From assembly GCA_902712845.1 (NCBI GenBank), contig LR743504.1, positions 4,686,001 through 4,750,000 on the forward strand: a stretch of DNA of 64,000 nt, given 5' to 3'. A program made the position numbers and the translations under genes. The notes under the pieces were generated by a model that made no database searches, was not told the origin of the DNA, and worked only from the letters and a program-made list of their open reading frames with translations. This document shows, in pieces, positions 55,918 to 63,785 of this stretch. This stretch comes from Methylobacterium bullatum. Its GTDB lineage: Bacteria; Pseudomonadota; Alphaproteobacteria; Rhizobiales; Beijerinckiaceae. How positions within the stretch are numbered: position 1 is the stretch's first letter; each line of letters begins with the position of its first letter.

Positions 55918-56301
55918 TCAGGCGGCATCGGCCTCCTGGCCGAACCCCACCTGTTCGAGCTTGGCCGTGACGATGTCGCGGTCGAAGGGCTTCATGATGT
56001 ACTCGTCCGCGCCGGCATGCAGGGCCCTGGCGATGGCACCGACATCGTTCTCGGTGGTGCAGAACAGAACCTTGGGCACCATCCCGCCGGGGGTCTGGCG
56101 CAGGGCGCGGAGGAACTCGTAGCCGTCCATGGTCGGCATGTTCCAGTCGAGCAGGATCACGTCGGGCATCGCTTCGATACAAGCCATGAGGGCCTTGGCG
56201 CCATCCTCGGCTTCACCGACCTTGAAATTCATGGTCTCGAGAATGCGCCGCGCGACCTTCCGGATGACGGCGGAATCGTCGACGACGAGACAGTTCTTCA
56301 T
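55918..56301 (-). CDS. cheY: Chemotaxis response regulator CheY
   Basis: A 127-residue single-domain receiver. The acidic pair D-D lies at residues 8-9, the acceptor Asp52 in I-L-L-D-W-N-M-P, the Thr/Ser switch in F-C-T-T-E-N and the Lys in Y-I-M-K-P-F. Phospho-CheY binds the motor. It lies between cheW (23 nt upstream) and cheB (80 nt downstream) in the operon. Confidence 0.93.
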   Translation of the reverse strand: MKNCLVVDDSAVIRKVARRILETMNFKVGEAEDGAKALMACIEAMPDVILLDWNMPTMDGYEFLRALRQTPGGMVPKVLFCTTENDVGAIARALHAGADEYIMKPFDRDIVTAKLEQVGFGQEADAA

Positions 56302-56324
56302 GGGGCTGTCCTCGATCTGGAAGG

Positions 56325-56816
56325 TCAGGCGGCGCCAGCGATGTCGCGCTGCGTTCCGAAGGCGAGGAGCGCATCGACATCGAGGATGACGAGGAGCCGG
56401 CCATCGAGGCGGTGCACACCGAGGGAGAGGTTCCGCCAGCGGGAATCTAGGTTGATCGGCACCGGCTCGTGCGTGTCGCCTCCCAGCTTCAGCACCTCGC
56501 CGACACCGTCGACCACGAGGGCGAAGGTTTCTCCGCCCTGCTCGAGCCCGATCGCCATTTTCTGGCTATCGTCGGCACGATCCGGGAGACCGAGACGGCG
56601 GCGCAGGCACAGGGCCGTGACCACGCGTCCGCGAAGGTTCAGAAGACCGACGATCTCCGGTGGTGCCAGCGGGACGGGCGTCACCCCGGCGGGGATGAAG
56701 ACGTCGTGGACCCGGTCGATGGCGAGGCCGAACATGGTGTCGGCGACGAAGACCGTGATGAAGTCGGTGATGGCGCCGGTCTCGACGCCCTTGTTGCTGT
56801 TGGCGGCCTGCATCAT
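56325..56816 (-). CDS. cheW: Chemotaxis coupling protein CheW
   Basis: A 163-residue CheW-domain protein linking receptors to CheA. The fold landmarks are present: F-I-T-V-F-V-A-D-T-M-F-G-L-A-I, I-V-G-L-L-N-L-R-G-R-V-V-T and F-A-L-V-V-D-G-V-G-E-V. It follows cheA by 35 nt and precedes cheY in the same orientation. Confidence 0.94.
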   Translation of the reverse strand: MMQAANSNKGVETGAITDFITVFVADTMFGLAIDRVHDVFIPAGVTPVPLAPPEIVGLLNLRGRVVTALCLRRRLGLPDRADDSQKMAIGLEQGGETFALVVDGVGEVLKLGGDTHEPVPINLDSRWRNLSLGVHRLDGRLLVILDVDALLAFGTQRDIAGAA

Positions 56817-56851
56817 GGCTCAGATTGTCCGATCTCGTTCGAGGGCCAAGT

Positions 56852-59566
56852 TCAGGCGGCTTTGGGAAGGCTGACAATGTCGACTTCGCCGAGGGCCGAA
56901 ATCAGCCCGCTGCGATCGAACTTCGCCACCAGATCGAGGATCGAGAGGGAGCGAGCCCGCTCGATGGCGTCGATGCCGACCGTCCCGGAAAGGCCGATGA
57001 CCGGTAGCTGGGAGAGACGCTCGTCACCCTTCCGCATGGCGGCGACGAGGTCGAAGCCGCTTCGGCCCGGCATTTCCAGGTCGCACACCACCACGTCGAT
57101 ACGACCGTTGGCCATCAGCGTGGTGAGGGCGGCTTCCGCGCTTCCGGCGGTGATCACGTTGTAGCCGGCGGCCTTCAGGACCGGGCTGAGCATGTCGCGG
57201 AAGAAGGCCGAATCGTCCACGAGCAGCAGCGTCGCATTGCGCTTCTCGGGCTTGTGCGCGCCCCGGGCCCAGTCGTCGTAGGCGAGCGGCAGGAAGTGGG
57301 CGATGTTGATGATCTCGGTGGCGCGGCCGCGCAGGACCGCCGAACCGATGAGGTCCGAACGCTCGGCTGCGATCTCCACGTCGAGACGCTCCTCGACGAT
57401 GTCGATGATCTCGTCGACCACGAGGCCCATAGCCCGTTCGCCGTCCGAGAATACCACCAGGGCCTGTGTCCCCTCGCTCCTGATCTCGATCGACTGATCG
57501 GCCGGGACCAGCGGCATGAGCCGGCCACGGTACTGGATCAGCGGGCGTCCGCCGACCCACTCGATCTTGCTCGCCTCGATTTCCTCGAGCCGTGTCACGA
57601 GCGAGAGCGGCACCGCCTTGAAGCTGCCTCCGCCGCCCTTGAACACCAGCAGCGTCGCCTTGGCGTCGGCGGCATCGGTCTCCTCCGGCTCTGCATCCAC
57701 CGGGATGGCGCCCGTCTGCGTGCCCTGGCTGACCTGACGGGCGATGCCGTTGGGATCGACGATCAGGACCACGGCACCGTCGCCGAGAATGGTGTTGCCG
57801 GCGAACAGCGGCAGGTGGCGCAACTTGGACGACATCGGCTTCACGACGATCTCTTCCGTGTGGAAGACTTCGTCCACCAGGATGCCGAAGCGCTGACGGC
57901 CGACCTGTGCGACCACCACGAAACCGGAATCGATGCTCTCGGCATTCTCCTTCTGACCCAGCACCCCGGTGAGGGTCACGATCGGGAGGAGTCGCTCGCG
58001 CAGGCGCAGCACCGGCGAGCCGTTGATGCGCTCCACCTTCTGGGCGGTCGCCTTGTCGACGCGCACGAGTTCCAGCACGGCCACCTGCGGAACGGCATAG
58101 CGAAGGTCGCCGGCCTTGACGATGAGGGCGGCGATGATCGCCAGCGTCAGCGGGATCTTGATGGTGAAGGTGGTGCCGCGGCCGAGCTGCGTGTTGATGT
58201 CGATGACGCCGCCGATCAGCTCGATATTCGTCTTCACCACATCCATGCCGACGCCGCGGCCGGAGACCGAGGTGACCGCCTTCGCCGTCGAGAAGCCGGG
58301 ATGGAAGATGAATTTCGCCACCTGGGCGTCGGTCATCTTGTCGATCTCGGACTGGCTCGCGACGTTGCGCTCCACGGCCTTGCGGCGGATGGCGGCGAGA
58401 TCGAGGCCCTTGCCGTCATCGGCGATCTCGATCGTGATCGTGCCGCCCTCGTGATAGGCGGCGAGACGGATCGTGCCGCGTGCCGGCTTGCCCGCCGCCT
58501 TCCGGTCGGCGGTGGATTCGATGCCGTGATCGGCCGAGTTGCGCACCATGTGGGTGAGCGGATCCTTGATGACCTCGAGCACCTGACGGTCGAGCTCGGT
58601 CTCGGCACCGCTCATGATGAGCTCGATCTGCTTGCCGAGTTCCGACGAGAGGTCGCGGACCACGCGCGGCAGCTTCTGCCAGGCATTGCCGATCGGCTGC
58701 ATGCGCGTCTTCATGACGCCTTCCTGCAGCTCGGCCGTCACATGGCTGAGGCGCTGCAGAGGAACCTTGTAGGTCGAGTCGTCGTGGCGGCGGGCGATCT
58801 CGAGGAGCTGGTTGCGAGTCAGAACCAGCTCGGAGACCATCGTCATGAGGTGTTCGAGCGTGTCGACGTTGACGCGGATGCTCTGGACCTTCGAGGCGCC
58901 GCCCTCGGATTCCCCGGACGGAGCGTCCGACCCGTTCTTCCGGTTGGCGCTCTTTGAGGAGGAATCCTCGGCAAGCGACGCAGGTTCGAACTCGGGAGCG
59001 GTGAACTCGGGCTGCTTCGGTTCGGCCATGGCGACGGGTGCCGGCTCCAGGGGGAGCGGCTCAGACAGGTCGGGGCCTTCGGCTTCGAGGAAGGCGCGCT
59101 CCAGATCGTCGAGCGAGACTTCGCCCGGCTTCAGCTCACGAACGACGGGGTCGGGGAGCTTTGTCTCGACCACGGGGGCCGGCGCCACGAACGGGGCGGC
59201 CGACATCGCATCGAGGGCGTTGATCAGATCGTCGTCGTTGCCGGTCGGCTCGGTGCCGGTGACCTCGAGATCGCCGAGGATCTGCTTGAGCCGGTCGAGC
59301 GTCACGAGGATGAGACTGACGGCGGGGCTGCTCACCGGCATGCCGTCGCGGAACTGGCCCATCAGCGTCTCGGCCGCATGCGCCAGCGCTTCGAGGCGCG
59401 GAAGGCCGAGGAAGCCGCACGTCCCCTTGATCGTGTGGACGAGGCGGAAAATGTTCCGGAGGATCGTCTGGTTGTTGGGATCCTGCTCGAAGCGGACGAG
59501 TTCGGCGTCCACGGTATCGAGATGCTCTGCGCTCTCGGTCAGAAACTCACGCAGCAAGTCATCCAT
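56852..59566 (-). CDS. cheA: Chemotaxis histidine kinase CheA with C-terminal receiver (hybrid)
   Basis: A 904-residue kinase. The HPt domain (1-~105) has the phospho-His at residue 44 in L-V-H-T-I-K-G. A variable Pro/Glu-rich region (about 110-220) has no clear CheY-binding domain. Dimerisation and ATPase domains follow (M-V-R-N-S-A-D-H-G-I-E and G-R-G-V-G-M-D-V-V). Then come two CheW-like regulatory domains in series, and a receiver at the end (L-L-V-D-D-S-A-F-F-R, V-V-C-D-L-E-M-P). The ATG at 59566 (MDDLLREF) is preferred over a GTG at 59575. First gene of cheA-cheW-cheY-cheB-cheR; chpT lies 144 nt upstream. Confidence 0.95.
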   Translation of the reverse strand: MDDLLREFLTESAEHLDTVDAELVRFEQDPNNQTILRNIFRLVHTIKGTCGFLGLPRLEALAHAAETLMGQFRDGMPVSSPAVSLILVTLDRLKQILGDLEVTGTEPTGNDDDLINALDAMSAAPFVAPAPVVETKLPDPVVRELKPGEVSLDDLERAFLEAEGPDLSEPLPLEPAPVAMAEPKQPEFTAPEFEPASLAEDSSSKSANRKNGSDAPSGESEGGASKVQSIRVNVDTLEHLMTMVSELVLTRNQLLEIARRHDDSTYKVPLQRLSHVTAELQEGVMKTRMQPIGNAWQKLPRVVRDLSSELGKQIELIMSGAETELDRQVLEVIKDPLTHMVRNSADHGIESTADRKAAGKPARGTIRLAAYHEGGTITIEIADDGKGLDLAAIRRKAVERNVASQSEIDKMTDAQVAKFIFHPGFSTAKAVTSVSGRGVGMDVVKTNIELIGGVIDINTQLGRGTTFTIKIPLTLAIIAALIVKAGDLRYAVPQVAVLELVRVDKATAQKVERINGSPVLRLRERLLPIVTLTGVLGQKENAESIDSGFVVVAQVGRQRFGILVDEVFHTEEIVVKPMSSKLRHLPLFAGNTILGDGAVVLIVDPNGIARQVSQGTQTGAIPVDAEPEETDAADAKATLLVFKGGGGSFKAVPLSLVTRLEEIEASKIEWVGGRPLIQYRGRLMPLVPADQSIEIRSEGTQALVVFSDGERAMGLVVDEIIDIVEERLDVEIAAERSDLIGSAVLRGRATEIINIAHFLPLAYDDWARGAHKPEKRNATLLLVDDSAFFRDMLSPVLKAAGYNVITAGSAEAALTTLMANGRIDVVVCDLEMPGRSGFDLVAAMRKGDERLSQLPVIGLSGTVGIDAIERARSLSILDLVAKFDRSGLISALGEVDIVSLPKAA

Positions 59567-59625
59567 TAGAGGCACTCGGTCCAGACGCGCACTAGGTTTG
59601 TGCGAATTCCACCTTGAGGCCGACA

Positions 59626-59640
59626 GGTTAGTGAAGAGTT
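59626..59640 (-). promoter_or_regulatory. Possible CtrA-related motif of cheA
   Basis: Read toward cheA: AACTCTTCACTAACC, which matches the right part of the flhA site (AACTCTTCGCTAACC) at 14 of 15 positions but lacks the first TTAA half (AAA instead). It lies 60-74 nt upstream of the cheA ATG. Shared by two motility promoters, so probably functional, but the binding protein is a guess. Confidence 0.45.
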
Positions 59641-59710
59641 TCGAGAGAGGGACAAATTCACAAGTCGCGGCAGGATTTGATCCTGCCTGCCGCGACGGTC
59701 ATTCCGGCGA

Positions 59711-60445
59711 TCAGGCGAGCGACGTCTCGGGCGGCTCGCTGTCGGAAGGGCGCGTATCCTCCAGGGGGCGCTCGGCGGGTGCCGCGGCCGGTGCGACGGT
59801 GGCGGCCACGGGCTCGGCGCGGATCGTCACCTCGTCGCCCTCGATTCCGAAGCGGACGTTCATCGCGGCCGCGCGGGCCACGAGCCCGGCATAGAACGGC
59901 AGGATGCTGTGGGCGTCCACCGCGCCGTTCTCCGGCGTTCCCGCGATCAGGTCCTCCACATGGGCAGGGATGCGGGCGTGCGACCCCTTCGACGTGATGA
60001 CGATGGAGGGTGCCTCCCCGTCGCCGCTGACGACCACGTCGATCCGGCCGCCACGGGGAATGGTGGTGGTGGCGATCATCACGAGGTTGAGGAGGAGCTT
60101 GACCTTGTTCTTCGGATAGAGCGCCTGCGGTGCGCTCCAGGTCAGCTGGGTCTTCTCGTCGCCGAACATCCCGCGCGAGACTTTCTCGGCATCGGCCAGG
60201 TCGATCGATGCGCCCGCGGATCCGGCGGCGCCGAATGCGATACGGGCAAATTGCAGCCGTGCCGAAGCCTGCTTCGCGCTTTTGCCGATCAGTTCGAGGG
60301 CGAACTCCCGCATCGAGGTGTCGCTCTCGTCCTCCAGGACTTCGAGCCCGTTGACGATGGCGCCGACCGGGCTGATGACGTCGTGGCAGACGCGCGAGCA
60401 GAGCAGCGCGGAGAGATCGAGGGAATCCAGATCGACGGGGGTCAT
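59711..60445 (-). CDS. chpT: Histidine phosphotransferase ChpT
   Basis: A 244-residue phosphotransferase that relays phosphate from CckA to CtrA. The phospho-His is His21 in S-R-V-C-H-D-V-I-S-P-V-G-A-I, exactly the ChpT motif. The rest resembles a degenerate ATPase fold (DUF2328), with N-K-V-K-L-L-L-N-L-V-M-I-A-T-T-T-I-P-R in order. The last 30 residues are Pro/Glu-rich. The ATG at 60445 has GGAG 6 nt upstream; the frame continues far upstream without a plausible start. It lies directly upstream of the chemotaxis operon on the same strand. Confidence 0.93.
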   Translation of the reverse strand: MTPVDLDSLDLSALLCSRVCHDVISPVGAIVNGLEVLEDESDTSMREFALELIGKSAKQASARLQFARIAFGAAGSAGASIDLADAEKVSRGMFGDEKTQLTWSAPQALYPKNKVKLLLNLVMIATTTIPRGGRIDVVVSGDGEAPSIVITSKGSHARIPAHVEDLIAGTPENGAVDAHSILPFYAGLVARAAAMNVRFGIEGDEVTIRAEPVAATVAPAAAPAERPLEDTRPSDSEPPETSLA

Positions 60446-60637
60446 CGTGCTCTCCGCACAGGGCAATGAATGGGCCGCGGATGCGGCCGGTCCGTCGGCT
60501 TCGAGAGATGAAACCAACCGAGGGCGGCACCGATAGACGGCACAGGATGCTTTGAAAAGCGACGCGAGGAGTGCGTAGTCCGCTTCGGAGCCGACTCTAG
60601 AGTCGACAAGGCGCGGCTCGCAAGGCAAGACTTTCCT

Positions 60638-61507
60638 ATGCCCCTCGATCCGCGGATGCGCGACAGCATCGCGACGACATTGACCGACATCGCCTGTGAA
60701 GCCGGCGACATCCTCCGACGACATCACGGTGGCGACTGCGCGCACGTGATCAAGCCGGACGGGACTCCGTCGAGCGTCGCCGACATCGCATCCGAAAAGC
60801 TGATCTTCGATGCTCTGAGACAACGCTACCCGTCGATTCCCATCGTCTCCGAGGAATCCACTCACGACCTGCCGCCGGCCGACTTGTTCTTTCTGGTCGA
60901 CCCTCTGGACGGCACCCGCGATTTTCTGGCCGGAAACCCGGATTACAGCGTGAATATCTGCCTGATCGAAGGGAACAGGCCGGTCGCATCGGCCGTGGCG
61001 GGTCCGGGCATCGGCCGCGTCTGGGGGGCCGGCGCCACCGCGTTCGAGGCGGCGATCCATCGCGGGCGACCGACGACGCGGAACGCGATCCGGGTCCGGA
61101 AGGTACCAGAGGACGGGCTCGTCGCCCTCGTCAGCCGGCGCCACGGCGATACCGAGACGGAGGCCTGCCTCGCAGGACTTCCCATTGGCCAGAGGCGCGG
61201 GGTCGCGTCGGCCCTGAAATTCTGCCTCATCGCGTCCGGCGAGGCCGACATCTATGTCCGCTGCGGCCCGACCATGGAATGGGACACCGCGGCCGGGGAC
61301 CATGTACTGACCACCGCCGGCGGCTGCGTCATCGTGCCGTCGGGGCGCGAGATCACCTATGGCCATTACGGCATTTTCTACCGGAACGGCCCTTTCGCGG
61401 CCCTCGGGGATCCGAGCTATACGGGCCGCCTCGGTCTGCCCGATCGCGGGCCGAGCGTGAGCACGGTCCGCCAGGAACCTGCCGCACAGACCACGTCTCC
61501 GGTGTGA
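60638..61507 (+). CDS. cysQ: 3'(2'),5'-bisphosphate nucleotidase CysQ-like (inositol monophosphatase family)
   Basis: A 289-residue Mg-dependent phosphatase. The metal-site motifs are I-V-S-E-E-S (about residue 70), D-P-L-D-G-T-R-D-F (88-96) and M-E-W-D-T-A-A-G-D (about 212-220). The pattern F-L-V-D-P-L-D-G-T with N-P-D-Y-S-V-N-I-C-L-I points to the CysQ branch, which degrades PAP from sulfate assimilation; a histidinol- or inositol-phosphate phosphatase is the alternative. It is divergent from chpT and 10 nt from the convergent YHS gene stop. Confidence 0.8.
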   Translation: MPLDPRMRDSIATTLTDIACEAGDILRRHHGGDCAHVIKPDGTPSSVADIASEKLIFDALRQRYPSIPIVSEESTHDLPPADLFFLVDPLDGTRDFLAGNPDYSVNICLIEGNRPVASAVAGPGIGRVWGAGATAFEAAIHRGRPTTRNAIRVRKVPEDGLVALVSRRHGDTETEACLAGLPIGQRRGVASALKFCLIASGEADIYVRCGPTMEWDTAAGDHVLTTAGGCVIVPSGREITYGHYGIFYRNGPFAALGDPSYTGRLGLPDRGPSVSTVRQEPAAQTTSPV

Positions 61508-61517
61508 GAAGGCCTTC

Positions 61518-62006
61518 TCAGGGCGGCGCGCCATCCTCGGTGAGCTTGCGCAGGGCCGGCCATTTCTCTTCCGCCGCTACGACGATGGCCGGTGACGCCA
61601 CGACCCTCGAACGGTGTTCCCGATTGCGGAACAGGTAGAGCCCCTCCCCCGCCGGACCGGCCAGTATCGCGAAAATCTGCGGGTCCGTGTCCACGATCCG
61701 GCCATCGAGCACCCCGATCGGATCGTAGCCGGACAGACGCGGTGCATAGGCGGAGGGTGCATCGCGGAAGGCTGCGAGATTTCCCAGCCGCGAGAAACGC
61801 CAGGTCCGGCCTTTCCAATCCCATTCGAAGGCCGGTTTGCCCGGTACCGGCTCTCCCTCGGGATCAAGGAAATAGCTGACCGCGTCGAACCCATCGAGGG
61901 CGATGAGTCCCGGCCGCGCGAAGGAGGCGCGAGGTGCGACGAGGCACGATGCCAGCGCGATTCCTGCGAGGTTACGGCGCGTTAACCCTATCATGCGGTA
62001 CTTCAT
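61518..62006 (-). CDS. YHS-domain protein with a Tat-like signal
   Basis: A 162-residue exported protein. The N-terminus carries a twin-Arg motif followed by a hydrophobic stretch (T-R-R-N-L-A-G-I-A-L-A-S-C-L), suggesting Tat export. The mature part has the YHS pattern A-L-D-G-F-D-A-V-S-Y-F and W-D-W-K-G-R-T-W-R-F-S with Y-A-P-R-L-S-G-Y near residue 95. YHS domains often bind metals or sit in copper-linked proteins; no specific role can be assigned. Divergent from the eipA gene (111 nt). Confidence 0.78.
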   Translation of the reverse strand: MKYRMIGLTRRNLAGIALASCLVAPRASFARPGLIALDGFDAVSYFLDPEGEPVPGKPAFEWDWKGRTWRFSRLGNLAAFRDAPSAYAPRLSGYDPIGVLDGRIVDTDPQIFAILAGPAGEGLYLFRNREHRSRVVASPAIVVAAEEKWPALRKLTEDGAPP

Positions 62007-62117
62007 GCTCTAATCGACGCTACGCGGGCTCGTGCCTCCGCTTGTCCCGGCTCGGACAAATCCAGCCAGGAGAATGTCGGCGAACGGGACGGATGTCGAA
62101 CCTTGTGATGGGCGAAC

Positions 62118-62762
62118 ATGGTGCTCCGGATGACAGATCCCTCGAACTCCCTCGCCGCATCGGTCGAGCCCTCGCCGCTTGCAGCCCGGCGCCGCGCTCT
62201 CATCCTCGGCGCAGCCGCGGCCGCTCTGCTCATCGCAGCGCCCGTCGCTCCGGCCCTGGCCTTCGACGAGCAGCCCCCAGGACGGTTCCGGCCCGCCGAG
62301 ATCGTGGATAACGGGCATAAGTTCTTCGGCTCGATGTCGCGGGGTCTCGCCCTCACCGTGGAAGAGGCGACCCGGCGCTGGGGCGAGCCCAACGGCTACA
62401 TCCTCGGACAGGAAGCGTCCGGCGCCATCGTCGGCGGCGTTCGCTACGGCGAGGGCACGCTCTACACCCGCAATGCCGGGCAGCGCCGGATCTACTGGCA
62501 GGGACCGTCCATCGGGTTCGACCTCGGCGGCGACGGCGATCGCACGATGATGCTTCTCTACAACATGCCCTCGGTCTCCGGCCTCTACCGGCGCTTTGCC
62601 GGGGTCGACGGCTCCGCCTATTTCATCGGCGGGTTCGGGATGACCGCCGTGACGAATGACGGAATGGTGGTGGTGCCGATCAGGACCGGCGTCGGCGCGC
62701 GCCTCGGAATCAATGTCGGCTATCTGAAATTCACGCCGAAGCCGACCTGGAACCCCTTCTGA
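62118..62762 (+). CDS. eipA: EipA-family (DUF1134) envelope protein
   Basis: A 214-residue periplasmic protein with an N-terminal signal (R-R-R-A-L-I-L-G-A-A-A-A-A-L-L-I-A-A, cleavage after A-L-A). The DUF1134 landmarks are all present: G-E-P-N-G-Y-I-L-G, E-A-S-G-A-I-V-G-G-V-R-Y-G-E-G-T-L, Y-W-Q-G-P-S-I-G-F-D, G-S-A-Y-F-I-G-G and R-T-G-V-G-A-R-L-G-I-N-V-G-Y-L. EipA of Brucella is needed for envelope integrity and is reported under CtrA control. ATG 62118 has GGG 7 nt upstream; 62130 is an alternative. Confidence 0.88.
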   Translation: MVLRMTDPSNSLAASVEPSPLAARRRALILGAAAAALLIAAPVAPALAFDEQPPGRFRPAEIVDNGHKFFGSMSRGLALTVEEATRRWGEPNGYILGQEASGAIVGGVRYGEGTLYTRNAGQRRIYWQGPSIGFDLGGDGDRTMMLLYNMPSVSGLYRRFAGVDGSAYFIGGFGMTAVTNDGMVVVPIRTGVGARLGINVGYLKFTPKPTWNPF

Positions 62763-62904
62763 TCCCACCCGACTCGTGGGCCTCGACCGGCGGCGGTTCG
62801 TCTCGAACCCTTCAAAGGATTGGTCTCGCCTGGGGGAAATGGTCTAAAGACATGCGCGTCGCGGTTTTTCCGACCGCGCCAGGGGCTAGGAAGAGCATTC
62901 CCGC

Positions 62905-63627
62905 GTGATCGAAACCGTGATGATCTTCGCGCTCGGCTTCCTCGCGGCGAGCCTGTGCGCCCTCATGGTCCTGCCGGCCGTCAACGCCCGGGCGACCCGC
63001 CTGGCCAAGCGCCGGCTCGAAGGCCTCGTTCCCCTTTCCGCCTCTGAAATCGCCGCCGAGAAGGACTATCTGCGCGCGCGGTTCGCCGTCACCCAGCGCC
63101 GCCTCGAGCGGAAGGTGGAAGCTGCGCGCGCCAGCCGCCATGCGGATATGGCGGCCATCGGCGCGCGGACCCTTGAGATCGCCGCCCTGTCGCGGAACGT
63201 GGAGGAGCGGGATGCCGCCCTGGCATCGACGCGGGCGAACCTGGACGGCGTCGAGCGCGACCTCGCCACCGCCCGCGCGGAGGGAACCCTCAGCCTCGCC
63301 ACGCTCGAAGTTCTCGAGAACGCCCATCGCGATCTCCTCGACGATCTCCATGCCCTGCGCGAGGCGAGGGCAGCGCAGGCCGACGTGCCGGCCGATGACG
63401 AGGCAGGGCAGGATCTGCAGGCGCGCTACTCGGCGCTCATCGCCGAATGCGAAGCCCTGCGCACGGCGAAAGCCACTCCAGACGCGGAGATCGCCGCCCT
63501 TCGCCAGCGCATCGTCGAGGTGGCGGATTCGCTGCTCCGACAGAACCGGCTTCCGTCCGTCGATGTTTTCGCCATGCCGGGCTCGCAGGCCGGTTCGGTT
63601 CCGATGAAACGGACCGAGCCCGTGTGA
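62905..63627 (+). CDS. Membrane-anchored coiled-coil protein, unknown function
   Basis: A 240-residue protein starting at GTG (62905) with AGGAAGAG about 13 nt upstream. One N-terminal transmembrane helix (about residues 5-27, I-F-A-L-G-F-L-A-A-S-L-C-A-L-M-V-L) is followed by a long Ala/Arg/Glu/Leu-rich coiled coil (about 45-200) and a polar tail. It lies 142 nt after eipA on the same strand. The architecture resembles a scaffold or envelope spacer; the family is not recognised. Confidence 0.75.
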   Translation: MIETVMIFALGFLAASLCALMVLPAVNARATRLAKRRLEGLVPLSASEIAAEKDYLRARFAVTQRRLERKVEAARASRHADMAAIGARTLEIAALSRNVEERDAALASTRANLDGVERDLATARAEGTLSLATLEVLENAHRDLLDDLHALREARAAQADVPADDEAGQDLQARYSALIAECEALRTAKATPDAEIAALRQRIVEVADSLLRQNRLPSVDVFAMPGSQAGSVPMKRTEPV

Positions 63628-63785
63628 TCCACCGGCGGGTGGAATGAGGGACGTTGCAGGCGGCCGAAGGAGTGGCGTAGAAGCCGCGTCTTCATGGGAT
63701 GACCACCGGCGTGCCTTGTTTCGACCATGCAAAGGCATCATCGGGTTCGTTACATCCTCACTGTCTGAGACGGATCGCGTTCCCT

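Noticed and set aside
57254..58957. 567-codon plus-strand frame opposite cheA
   Set aside because: Antisense of a conserved kinase gene; Asp/His-rich product with no domain.
59711..61534. 607-codon reading of the chpT frame
   Set aside because: The first part runs antisense through cysQ. The ATG at 60445 with a good ribosome site gives the full ChpT.
61982..61989. TTAACCCT near the start of the YHS gene as a CtrA site for eipA
   Set aside because: Only one half of the consensus, inside the neighbouring coding region and about 130 nt from the eipA start; too weak to list.
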